NCBI GenBank assembly: GCA_031287295.1
Contig: JAITTH010000095.1
Location: 1 to 7,121 of the forward strand
Length of the DNA stretch: 7,121 nt
From: Eubacteriales Family XIII. Incertae Sedis bacterium
GTDB taxonomy: Bacteria > Bacillota > Clostridia > Peptostreptococcales > Anaerovoracaceae
Direction of reading: 5' to 3'
Shown: in pieces, positions 1 to 6,153 of the stretch
Position numbering within the stretch: the stretch's first letter is position 1
Layout: each line of letters starts with the position of its first letter
Notes under the pieces: generated by a model
What the model was told of the DNA's origin: nothing
The model's input: only the letters and a program-made list of their open reading frames with translations
Databases searched by the model: none
Translations under genes and position numbers: made by a program

Positions 1-63
1 AATTATATCATTGGAGACTTATAGACCGCAATGGAGCAAATTTTTAGTAACAATTTTTACCCG

Positions 64-77
64 CGAATGTATGTTTG
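64..77 (+). promoter_or_regulatory. Possible LexA (SOS) box upstream of ftsK
   Basis: CGAATGTATGTTTG fits the Gram-positive SOS consensus CGAACRNRYGTTYG at every position except one (T for C at the fifth base). It shares 11 of 14 bases with the box in front of recA in this window, including the whole GTATGTTT half. It lies about 50 bases upstream of the predicted ftsK transcription start, an unusual but not impossible position for a repressor site. E. coli ftsK is itself SOS-inducible, which makes the placement plausible. A chance near-match cannot be excluded. Confidence 0.4.
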
Positions 78-112
78 TATTTGTATTGTAATGAATTGAA
101 GTGTATGTTTGT
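68..112 (+). repeat. 11-base direct repeat TGTATGTTTGT in the ftsK control region
   Basis: TGTATGTTTGT occurs at 68-78 and again, identical, at 102-112. The starts are 34 bases apart, roughly three helical turns. The first copy overlaps the right half of the LexA-like box. The second runs into the TG of the extended -10. The second copy lacks the left GAA half-site in register (AAGT at 99-102), so it would be a half-site at best. It could be an operator pair or simply a local duplication in low-complexity DNA. Confidence 0.5.
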
Positions 113-120
113 GATAAAAT
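112..120 (+). promoter_or_regulatory. Extended -10 promoter element for ftsK
   Basis: TGATAAAAT reads as TG-n-TAAAAT, an extended -10 with five of six bases of the TATAAT consensus. No good -35 is seen at 16-19 bases spacing (the best is TGAATT at 92-97), which is usual for promoters that rely on the TGn extension. Transcription would start near 126-128, immediately before the ftsK ATG at 129. The call rests on sequence match and position only. Confidence 0.45.
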
Positions 121-128
121 AATCCTGT

Positions 129-2840
129 ATGACAGAGAGAAAATCGACACAATCGAAAAAATCCGGGAAATCGACCGGATCCGCGAAAGACGCGGTACTC
201 AGGAAACGGAAAAGCGAAGAAATTGTTGCCTTCCTTCTTTTTGCTTTTGGTCTCTTCCTTCTTTTTGCTTTGTATTTAAAGATGGCAGGAGCCATCGGCG
301 GTGGTATTGCCTTCTTTCTGAAAGCCTGCTTCGGTATGGTCGCCTACGTATTCCCCATCCTGTTGGCGGCATACGGGATTCTGTTGCTGTTGCGCAAACA
401 AAAATACTACAGCATAAAAGCCATTCTTCTGCTCGTTCTCATCTTCGGATTGATTCAAATTTTCATCAGTGGATTCTATCTCGGAACCCCGGACGACCCC
501 TTGAAAGGGGATGCGTTTCAAGCGGTATGGAAACAGAGCGGGGAAGGGGAAAGCGCAGGTATTTTCGGCATGTACGTCGGCGGTCTTATTGTGAAGCTGA
601 TTGGCAAGCCGGGTTTGTTTATCTTCAGTTCGCTCGGATTTCTTATCCTTTCGATTATCTATGCGGGCAATCCGATTTCATATTATGCCTTGCTCATCAA
701 GGATCGACTGAAAGAACGCAAGGAACGTAAAGAAGAATTACGTGCGGAGGAAGCCTTTGACGAAGTTGCATTTGAACCGAAGGCAACAAGAAGATCGGAG
801 CCTTTTCTCTCCGAAGAGGAGCCGATTGACCCTCCGGAGAATCTGAAAAAAAGACAAAAGAATATCGTTGAAACGGTGGTCATTGAAAATTCCATCTTGG
901 GGGATGGCGAAATCGTTACCGAACCGGGAAACAATGCAATCACGGTTTATGACGAGGACGATGTACCAATCGGTTTGGAACCGCCACGATACGTTCGTCC
1001 GGGCTATGGGCTTGATGATGTTGATTTGCCTGATGCTTTTGCCACTTCCGAAGAGCAGGATGATACTCGAGTTTTCACAGAAGCAGATCTTCAAGAGGAT
1101 CTTTCCGATTTGGATGTCAATTCCAAGTCTTATACGGCGCGGATTCAAAAAATCGGTTCTGCCAAGGCCGCGGGTGAACCGGATGAAAATGAGGAGCAAG
1201 TTTCTCTCTTTGCCGGCACGGACGGCGGAGAAGCGAAGCCTCGAAAAAGTACGGCAAACAAAGCATTTCATGGCAGTTTCGAAGATCAAGACGCCATGCG
1301 CAATTATAAGTTGCCACCGGCAAATCTGCTGAAAAAGACCTCCGAAAACAGACCTGTCGGAAACGCGGCGGAACTGAAGGCGAGAGCCGCAAAACTGGAG
1401 CAAACACTTCGTGATTTTCGTGTGGATGCACGGGTGTTGAATGTCACCGTCGGACCAACCGTAACACGTTACGAGGTTGCACCCGACGTCGGTGTAAAGA
1501 TTCAGAGCATCAAAAGTCTTGAACCGGACCTTGCCTTAAAGCTCGAAGTCAAAAGCGTTCGGGTTGTTCCGATGCCGGGGCAGGCGGTGGTGGGCATCGA
1601 AGCCTACAACGCCGTAACGCAGATTGTTTCGCTTCGAGACCTCATCGATTCGCCCGAATTTCGTACGGTCGATTCTAAGATTTCATTTGCGATCGGGAAG
1701 AACATTTCCGGAGAGCGCATCATCGCCAATCTCGAAGATATGCCACATTTGCTCATTGCCGGAACGACAGGGAGCGGAAAGAGCGTGTGCATCAACAGCA
1801 TCTTGCTTAGCATTTTGTACAAGGCGCGTCCCGATGAGGTAAGACTTATCCTCATTGATCCCAAGGTTGTGGAACTGAAAATGTATAACGACATTCCGCA
1901 TTTGCTCGTGCCTGTGGTCACCAGTCCGGAACGGGCTGCAACGGCGCTGAATTACGCGGTTACCCTGATGACAGACCGCTATGAGAAATTCGGTTCCGTT
2001 AATGTGAACAAATTTGCCAATTACAACGAAAAAATGATCAGCGAAGGGCGTAGCGAAGATGTTCTTCCGCAAATTGTCATTGTCATCGATGAATTGTCCG
2101 ATCTTATGATGGTCGCCGCGCAGAAAGTTCAGGACAGCATTTCGCGTCTTGCTGCGATGGCGCGCGCTGCGGGAATTCACCTCATTGTTGCAACACAGCA
2201 ACCCCTGGCATCCATCTTAACCAGCGTAATTAAGGCAAACATCCCATCACGCATTGCCTTTTCGGTCTCATCCAATTCGGCTTCCCGCGTCATCCTTGAC
2301 GAGCCCGGTGCAGAACGACTTCATGGCAAGGGCGATATGCTGTTTAGCCCGGTTGGCGTGCGTGAACCGGTACGCATTCAGGGCGCTTACGTTTCCGATT
2401 CCGAAGTTTATAAAGTAACGGAATTCATCAAAAATCAAATGGATCCGGATTACAGCCCGGATGTGGTTCAAGTCGTTGAAAACGGGTTTTCGAATCAGCT
2501 TGTCGATGACGAGGACGCGCTTTTCCGCGATGCGGTCGAAATGGTGGTTCAGGCAAAACAGGCATCCGTATCGATGATTCAACGCCGTTTCCGTATCGGC
2601 TACAATCGTTCAGCGCGGCTTGTGGACATGATGGAAGAGCGTGGGATCGTTGCGCCGAGCGATGGTCAGAACAAACCACGGAAAGTGCTGATTACAGACG
2701 CGCAAATGAACGCCTATTTACAAGGTGCAGGCAAGGACTCTGCGGGAGAATCTTACACTTCACAACCTACAGGTGAGGATTCTCAGGAAAATTCTTCGGA
2801 TCCTGCCTTTTCTGACGCACCACCTTGGAGTGCTGAATGA
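129..2840 (+). CDS. ftsK: DNA translocase FtsK/SpoIIIE
   Basis: This is a 903-residue ATP-driven double-stranded DNA pump that clears chromosomal DNA from the closing septum. The N-terminus is short and basic, followed by a membrane domain of about four helices (about 32-50, 68-88, 96-115, 146-180). An acidic, low-complexity linker spans about 205-395. The RecA-like motor covers about 410-775, with Walker A GTTGSGKS (545-552) and Walker B IVIDE (D654, E655). A winged-helix gamma domain at about 795-855 (QASVSMIQRRFRIGYNRSAR) reads DNA polarity sequences. The only start after the in-frame stop at 120-122 that keeps the basic N-terminus is ATG 129. It has no Shine-Dalgarno, unlike the other four genes. 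Oddities: the stretch after ATQ reads QPLASILTS, where the family normally has RPSVDVITG, and SNSASRVILD replaces the usual DSRTILD. TM1 contains an 8-residue tandem duplication. FtsK and SpoIIIE roles cannot be separated from sequence alone. The stop overlaps rimO by 4 bases. Confidence 0.96.
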   Translation: MTERKSTQSKKSGKSTGSAKDAVLRKRKSEEIVAFLLFAFGLFLLFALYLKMAGAIGGGIAFFLKACFGMVAYVFPILLAAYGILLLLRKQKYYSIKAILLLVLIFGLIQIFISGFYLGTPDDPLKGDAFQAVWKQSGEGESAGIFGMYVGGLIVKLIGKPGLFIFSSLGFLILSIIYAGNPISYYALLIKDRLKERKERKEELRAEEAFDEVAFEPKATRRSEPFLSEEEPIDPPENLKKRQKNIVETVVIENSILGDGEIVTEPGNNAITVYDEDDVPIGLEPPRYVRPGYGLDDVDLPDAFATSEEQDDTRVFTEADLQEDLSDLDVNSKSYTARIQKIGSAKAAGEPDENEEQVSLFAGTDGGEAKPRKSTANKAFHGSFEDQDAMRNYKLPPANLLKKTSENRPVGNAAELKARAAKLEQTLRDFRVDARVLNVTVGPTVTRYEVAPDVGVKIQSIKSLEPDLALKLEVKSVRVVPMPGQAVVGIEAYNAVTQIVSLRDLIDSPEFRTVDSKISFAIGKNISGERIIANLEDMPHLLIAGTTGSGKSVCINSILLSILYKARPDEVRLILIDPKVVELKMYNDIPHLLVPVVTSPERAATALNYAVTLMTDRYEKFGSVNVNKFANYNEKMISEGRSEDVLPQIVIVIDELSDLMMVAAQKVQDSISRLAAMARAAGIHLIVATQQPLASILTSVIKANIPSRIAFSVSSNSASRVILDEPGAERLHGKGDMLFSPVGVREPVRIQGAYVSDSEVYKVTEFIKNQMDPDYSPDVVQVVENGFSNQLVDDEDALFRDAVEMVVQAKQASVSMIQRRFRIGYNRSARLVDMMEERGIVAPSDGQNKPRKVLITDAQMNAYLQGAGKDSAGESYTSQPTGEDSQENSSDPAFSDAPPWSAE
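231..271 (+). repeat. 24-bp tandem duplication inside FtsK TM1
   Basis: The 17-base pyrimidine-rich word TTCCTTCTTTTTGCTTT is present at 231-247 and again, identical, at 255-271, with a period of 24 bases. It stays in frame and encodes FLLFAFGL followed by FLLFALYL, so the first transmembrane helix is built from two nearly identical 8-residue units. The remaining seven bases of the units differ, which suggests an older duplication or convergence on hydrophobic codons rather than a very recent event. Confidence 0.75.
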
Positions 2841-4186
2841 AAATCTACATTGAAACGTTAGGTTGTTTCAAAAACCAAGAAGATTCCGAACGTGCTGCCG
2901 GACTGTTATTGTCGGATGGTCTTGAAGTGGTGCAATCTACGGAAGAAGCAGACATTCTGATGATCAATACTTGCGGGTTTATCGAAGACGCAAAACGAGA
3001 GTCTATCGACCGCATTTTGCAGTTGGCAGAAAAAAGACAGTCCGGGAAAAAACTCATCGTGACAGGTTGTCTTGCGCAACGTTATGGGGAAGAGCTCTTC
3101 GAGGAACTGCCGGAAGCCGATGCGATTCTCGGTGTCAATGATTACAAGAAACTCCCGGAAATCGTCGAGAAGCTCTATGCCGAAATACAAACGGAACCGA
3201 TGGAAAAGAGTAGCCGATTTTTGTCTGTGAACGGAGAAACATCTCTCCTGACCGGGAAACGTACGGCACTTTCAAGTCGGCATTATGCCTATCTTAAGAT
3301 TGCGGAAGGATGTAGCAATTGCTGTTCCTACTGTGCGATTCCATCGATTCGCGGTGGGTATCGTAGCGTCGCGATGGACGATTTGCTTCGGGAAGCCGGC
3401 GCGCTTGCTGCGGAAGGGACAAAGGAGCTCATTCTCATCGCACAGGATGTTACGGCATGGGGCATTGACATCTACGGGAAATATGCCTTGCCGGATTTGC
3501 TCTCTTTCCTCTGTCGCATCGAGGGCATCGAGTGGATTCGTCTGCTGTATTGTTACGAAGAGCGCATTACAGACGAACTCATTCGAGTCATGAGCGGCGA
3601 AAAAAAGATTCTGCATTACATCGACATTCCCTTGCAGCATTGCTCGGATGCCGTACTGGCACGGATGAACCGTAGTTCCACGCGAAAATCCATGGAGAAA
3701 ACGTTGGAAAAGCTTCGCACAGCCATGCCGGATATCGCCATTCGCACAACATTGATGACGGGTTTTCCCGGTGAAACCGAGGAAGATTTTGCCGAGCTTG
3801 TAGATTTTGTCGAAACGCAATGTTTTGATCGCATGGGTGTTTTCGCCTTTTCGGAAGAAGAGGGCACTGCTGCCTTCACCATGGATGAAAAAATTGACCC
3901 TGAAATCGCAAAAGAACGACGCGATTCGCTCATGCTTCGGCAGATGGATATTTCACTTCGCAACAACCAAGCGATGATCGGCAAAGAATTGTTGGTTTTT
4001 GTGGAAGAACAGGAGTCTCCGGGTGTCTATATTGGACGCACTTATGCCGACGCCCCCGAAATTGATGAAACTACGATGTTTGAATCTTCCAGGCACTACA
4101 AGCCGGGAGATTTCGCACGTGTCCGTATTACAGATGCAATGGACTATGATATAATCGGAGTAGATTTAGATGGTATTCCCCTTTAG
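2837..4186 (+). CDS. rimO: Ribosomal protein S12 methylthiotransferase RimO
   Basis: A 449-residue radical-SAM methylthiotransferase that adds a methylthio group to the conserved aspartate of ribosomal protein S12. The N-terminal MTTase domain carries the three cysteines for the auxiliary 4Fe-4S cluster: C10 (TLGC), C46 (NTCGF) and C78 (VTGCLAQRY). The radical-SAM cluster motif is C159-xxx-C163-xx-C166 within EGCSNCCSYCAIPSIRG. The C-terminal TRAM-like domain contains GRTYADAPEID (400-410) and ends in DYDIIGVD. The KNxxDSE stretch near the start (12-18) and the DAPEID segment favour RimO over the tRNA enzymes MiaB and MtaB. The length is normal. The start ATG lies inside the end of ftsK (ATGA), with GGAG at 2827-2830 six bases upstream, so translation is probably coupled to ftsK. 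Nothing is missing or broken. Confidence 0.95.
   Translation: MKIYIETLGCFKNQEDSERAAGLLLSDGLEVVQSTEEADILMINTCGFIEDAKRESIDRILQLAEKRQSGKKLIVTGCLAQRYGEELFEELPEADAILGVNDYKKLPEIVEKLYAEIQTEPMEKSSRFLSVNGETSLLTGKRTALSSRHYAYLKIAEGCSNCCSYCAIPSIRGGYRSVAMDDLLREAGALAAEGTKELILIAQDVTAWGIDIYGKYALPDLLSFLCRIEGIEWIRLLYCYEERITDELIRVMSGEKKILHYIDIPLQHCSDAVLARMNRSSTRKSMEKTLEKLRTAMPDIAIRTTLMTGFPGETEEDFAELVDFVETQCFDRMGVFAFSEEEGTAAFTMDEKIDPEIAKERRDSLMLRQMDISLRNNQAMIGKELLVFVEEQESPGVYIGRTYADAPEIDETTMFESSRHYKPGDFARVRITDAMDYDIIGVDLDGIPL
4127..4155 (+). promoter_or_regulatory. Candidate internal promoter for pgsA-cinA
   Basis: Inside the 3' end of rimO, ATTACA (4127-4132, four of six matches to TTGACA) is followed after 17 bases by a perfect TATAAT at 4150-4155. 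The -10 carries a TGn extension (TG at 4147-4148). Transcription would start near 4162 and give pgsA a leader of about 70 bases. The -10 falls in codons for the conserved YDII residues, so part of the match is imposed by protein sequence, but the ATA isoleucine codon that completes TATAAT is a free choice. Confidence 0.45.
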
Positions 4187-4232
4187 CTTAATCATTGTCC
4201 TGGGAGACCGAGAAAATAAATAGGAGTCCTAA

Positions 4233-4784
4233 ATGAATCTTCCAAATGCACTTACGTTGCTGAGAGTTGCGCTTATCCCCGTTTTTATCGTATTTTTGAT
4301 GTCCGATTCTTTTTATATCGCCGCTGGCATCTTCATCGTGGCATCCATTACAGATGCACTCGATGGGCATATTGCGCGGTCGAAAAATCTTGTTACGAAT
4401 TTTGGAAAAATCATGGACCCACTCGCAGATAAGCTCCTGGTGGTGTCTGCGCTCGTGTGTCTCACAGAACTTGGCATCATTCCGGGGTGGATGGTAATTG
4501 TCATTCTGGCACGCGAGTTTACCATCACGGGACTTCGGTCTGTCGCTGCAAGTTCCGGCATTGTGATTGCCGCCGGGTTTAGCGGGAAACTCAAAACCGT
4601 TGCACAGATGGTTGCGATTACGTTGATTTTGCTGGAGAACTGGCCCTTTATCTATCTTGGAATTCCCATGGATCAAATTGTGCTCTGGATCGCAGTTGCG
4701 CTTACGGTCTATTCCGGCATGGAATACATTGTAAAAAATCGTGCGGCCTTCAGCATGAAAGGCGATGGAGAAGCAAAAAAATGA
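4233..4784 (+). CDS. pgsA: CDP-diacylglycerol--glycerol-3-phosphate 3-phosphatidyltransferase
   Basis: A 183-residue integral membrane enzyme that joins CDP-diacylglycerol and glycerol-3-phosphate to form phosphatidylglycerophosphate, the committed step to phosphatidylglycerol and cardiolipin. The CDP-alcohol phosphotransferase motif is complete: D41-xx-D44-G45-xx-A48-R49-x8-G58-xxx-D62-xxx-D66, whose aspartates hold the metal and the CDP moiety. The later AREF-TITGLR (93-102) and GK-KT (118-122) segments are typical of PgsA and argue against other members of the family such as phosphatidylserine synthase. About six hydrophobic helices are visible (about 7-24, 27-42, 67-80, 84-100, 123-135, 148-165), with a short charged tail. 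AGGAG at 4222-4226 sits six bases before the ATG. It follows rimO after 46 bases and overlaps cinA by ATGA. Confidence 0.94.
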   Translation: MNLPNALTLLRVALIPVFIVFLMSDSFYIAAGIFIVASITDALDGHIARSKNLVTNFGKIMDPLADKLLVVSALVCLTELGIIPGWMVIVILAREFTITGLRSVAASSGIVIAAGFSGKLKTVAQMVAITLILLENWPFIYLGIPMDQIVLWIAVALTVYSGMEYIVKNRAAFSMKGDGEAKK

Positions 4785-6022
4785 AAGCGACAATCGTAAG
4801 TATCGGAACCGAATTGCTTTTTGGACAAATCGTCAATACCAATGCCGCGTGGCTTTCGAGTGAGTTACAGGTTGCGGGTGTGGATGTCCTGTATCATTTT
4901 ACGGTTGGTGACAATCCCGAACGCGTGCGTGCGATTTTAAAACGCGCTCTGGACGAATCCGACCTTGTGATCACGACCGGAGGACTTGGACCTACACAGG
5001 ACGACTTAACAAAGGAAATCATTGCGGAAGTCATCGACGTACCCCTTATTCAGGACGAAAAGACGATTCAGGAGCTCGAAGCCTTTTTTCTGAGGCGTGG
5101 GGCTCCCATGACCGAAAACAACCGCAAACAGGCGCTTATGCCCGAAAATGCACAGGTCTTTTACAACCCGGTAGGAACGGCGCCCGGCTTTTTGTCCGAG
5201 GTCGGTGAGAAAACGATTATGGCTCTTCCCGGACCGCCACGTGAAATGAAAGCCCTATTCGATCTGTGGGTTCGTCCGTGGCTGAACGAGAAAACCCAGG
5301 CGACCATTTTTTATAAGATTCTGCGGTTTTATGGAATCGGAGAATCAGCGCTGGAAACGAAGCTGCTTCCGATCATCGAGGGGCAAACAGATCCGACGAT
5401 TGCAACCTACGCCAAAGACGGAGAATGTACCGTGCGTGTCGCGTCCAAACGTGCCCGCGAAGAGGACGCCATTTATGCCGTTGCGGAGACCATCGAAAAA
5501 ATACGCGAGCTTGTCGGCGAATACCTTTACAGTACCGAAAACATGGAATTGCATGAGGTTGTCGCACAAAAACTGATTGCCCGTTCCGTGACCCTTTCGA
5601 CGGCGGAGTCCTGTACGGGCGGCATGTTTGCCGACAGGCTCTTATCGGTTCCGGGCATGTCGGCCTCTTTTCTTTCCGGATGGATCGTCTATTCGAACGA
5701 ATCCAAAACAGAACTGTTGGGCGTGTCAAAAGAGCTCATAGAAAAGAAGGGTTCCGTAAGCGAAGATGTGGCAATCGCCATGGCGACAGGTGCAAGAACG
5801 CGTGCGCAATCGGACATTGCCATTTCCGTGACAGGCGTCGCCGGACCGGACGGTGGCAGCGAAAGCAAGCCGATCGGTGGCTGTTGGATTGCGGTGGCGA
5901 GCAAAGGTAAAATCAGCACGTTTTATTTCGAAGCGCGGAACTTGGGTCGTGCGTACAACCGCAGTGTCTTTACGCTTGCGATGTTGGATGTCCTGAACAA
6001 AACGCTCGATAACAAGCTATAA
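4781..6022 (+). CDS. cinA: CinA: COG1058 domain fused to NMN deamidase (PncC)
   Basis: A 413-residue cytosolic protein with the standard two-part CinA layout. The N-terminal molybdopterin-binding-like COG1058 domain (about 1-165) has GTELLFGQ-VNTN near the start, TTGGLGPTQDD at 65-75 and LPGPPREM at 149-156. In some relatives this domain hydrolyses ADP-ribose or related pyrophosphates. A KH-like dimerisation segment covers about 175-250. The C-terminal PncC domain (about 255-410) deamidates nicotinamide mononucleotide for NAD salvage. It shows TAESCTGG (274-281, with the expected nucleophile S277), Y304, K309 and GVAGPDGGSESKP (352-364). The length and motifs look intact. GGAG at 4767-4770 is ten bases before the ATG, which overlaps the pgsA stop. 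In naturally competent Gram-positives cinA is often linked to recA and competence-induced; here a new promoter separates the two, and I see no competence box. Confidence 0.94.
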   Translation: MKATIVSIGTELLFGQIVNTNAAWLSSELQVAGVDVLYHFTVGDNPERVRAILKRALDESDLVITTGGLGPTQDDLTKEIIAEVIDVPLIQDEKTIQELEAFFLRRGAPMTENNRKQALMPENAQVFYNPVGTAPGFLSEVGEKTIMALPGPPREMKALFDLWVRPWLNEKTQATIFYKILRFYGIGESALETKLLPIIEGQTDPTIATYAKDGECTVRVASKRAREEDAIYAVAETIEKIRELVGEYLYSTENMELHEVVAQKLIARSVTLSTAESCTGGMFADRLLSVPGMSASFLSGWIVYSNESKTELLGVSKELIEKKGSVSEDVAIAMATGARTRAQSDIAISVTGVAGPDGGSESKPIGGCWIAVASKGKISTFYFEARNLGRAYNRSVFTLAMLDVLNKTLDNKL

Positions 6023-6025
6023 AAA

Positions 6026-6060
6026 GTATTTTACAAATTTATCCAATAATTGTAAAATAT
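6026..6060. repeat. AT-rich inverted repeat after cinA
   Basis: GTATTTTACAA (6026-6036) and TTGTAAAATAT (6050-6060) form an 11-base dyad with only one G-T mismatch, separated by 13 bases. It begins four bases after the cinA stop. As RNA it would be a long but weak, AU-rich stem with no clean T-tract directly after it, so it is a poor intrinsic terminator. It could be a weak terminator or attenuator for the cinA transcript, or a protein-binding dyad upstream of the recA promoter, about 25 bases before the -35. Confidence 0.55.
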
Positions 6061-6085
6061 AGAAAATACATTTTCTTAAAGATGC

Positions 6086-6114
6086 TTGACCTTTTGCACG
6101 GAAAAGCATAGGAT
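6086..6114 (+). promoter_or_regulatory. recA promoter (sigma-A type)
   Basis: TTGACC (6086-6091, five of six bases of the -35 consensus) is followed after exactly 17 bases by TAGGAT (6109-6114, four of six for the -10). Transcription would begin near 6121, leaving a leader of about 33 bases that contains the LexA box and the ribosome binding site. A 6-base dyad, ATGCTT (6082-6087) and AAGCAT (6104-6109), frames the promoter. Confidence 0.75.
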
Positions 6115-6127
6115 AAATAAGACAGCG

Positions 6128-6141
6128 AGAACGTATGTTTT
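6128..6141 (+). promoter_or_regulatory. LexA (SOS) box controlling recA
   Basis: AGAACGTATGTTTT contains the exact 12-base core GAACRNRYGTTY of the Gram-positive SOS operator; only the two outermost bases deviate. It lies just downstream of the predicted transcription start, between the -10 and the Shine-Dalgarno, where bound LexA would block the polymerase. This is established regulation for recA in Firmicutes; the assignment here is from the motif and its position. Confidence 0.8.
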
Positions 6142-6143
6142 AT

Positions 6144-6148
6144 GGAGG
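6144..6148 (+). promoter_or_regulatory. recA ribosome binding site
   Basis: GGAGG, preceded by T, lies five bases before ATG 6154. It fixes the recA start, and no competing start with a comparable site is near. It begins three bases after the end of the LexA box. Confidence 0.85.
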
Positions 6149-6153
6149 ATTAT

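Larger units (their letters stand above)
1..128. other. AT-rich region upstream of ftsK; no callable gene
   Basis: No convincing coding sequence is present. The three + frames close at 22-24 (TAG), 89-91 (TAA) and 45-47 (TAG), so the last codons of an upstream gene could end here, but none of the short tails is recognisable. The sequence is AT-rich and has T-runs near 41-45 and 54-58. I see no strong GC-rich hairpin followed by a T-tract, so a terminator for the preceding gene cannot be called. The right half contains a LexA-like site, an 11-base direct repeat and an extended -10, listed separately, so this is best read as the ftsK control region. Confidence 0.6.

Noticed and set aside
1..33. 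Possible C-terminal tail of an upstream gene or a terminator stem (CATTG 9-13 with CAATG 29-33)
   Set aside because: Three frames give short unrecognisable tails and the stem is only five base pairs without a T-tract, so neither can be supported.
541..548. GGGAAGGG, a match to the enterobacterial KOPS motif GGGNAGGG, inside ftsK
   Set aside because: One short word in coding sequence carries no weight. KOPS is an enterobacterial signal, and the Bacillus SRS word GAGAAGGG was not noticed here. Only genome-wide strand skew could make the case.
101..730. 209-codon + frame overlapping the start of ftsK
   Set aside because: It is an out-of-frame shadow of the FtsK membrane domain; its translation is rich in Arg, Cys and Ser with no domain, and it has no ribosome binding site.
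738..1403. Long open frame (221 codons) on the - strand opposite the FtsK linker
   Set aside because: It lies wholly antisense to a clear FtsK reading frame, shows no recognisable domain, and is explained by the base composition of the acidic linker codons.
6061..6076. AGAAAA-TACA-TTTTCT hairpin or ComK-like AAAA/TTTT spacing
   Set aside because: The stem is nearly all A-T and too weak for a terminator, and the spacer is 4 bases, not the 5 of a ComK box. Such words are common in AT-rich gaps.
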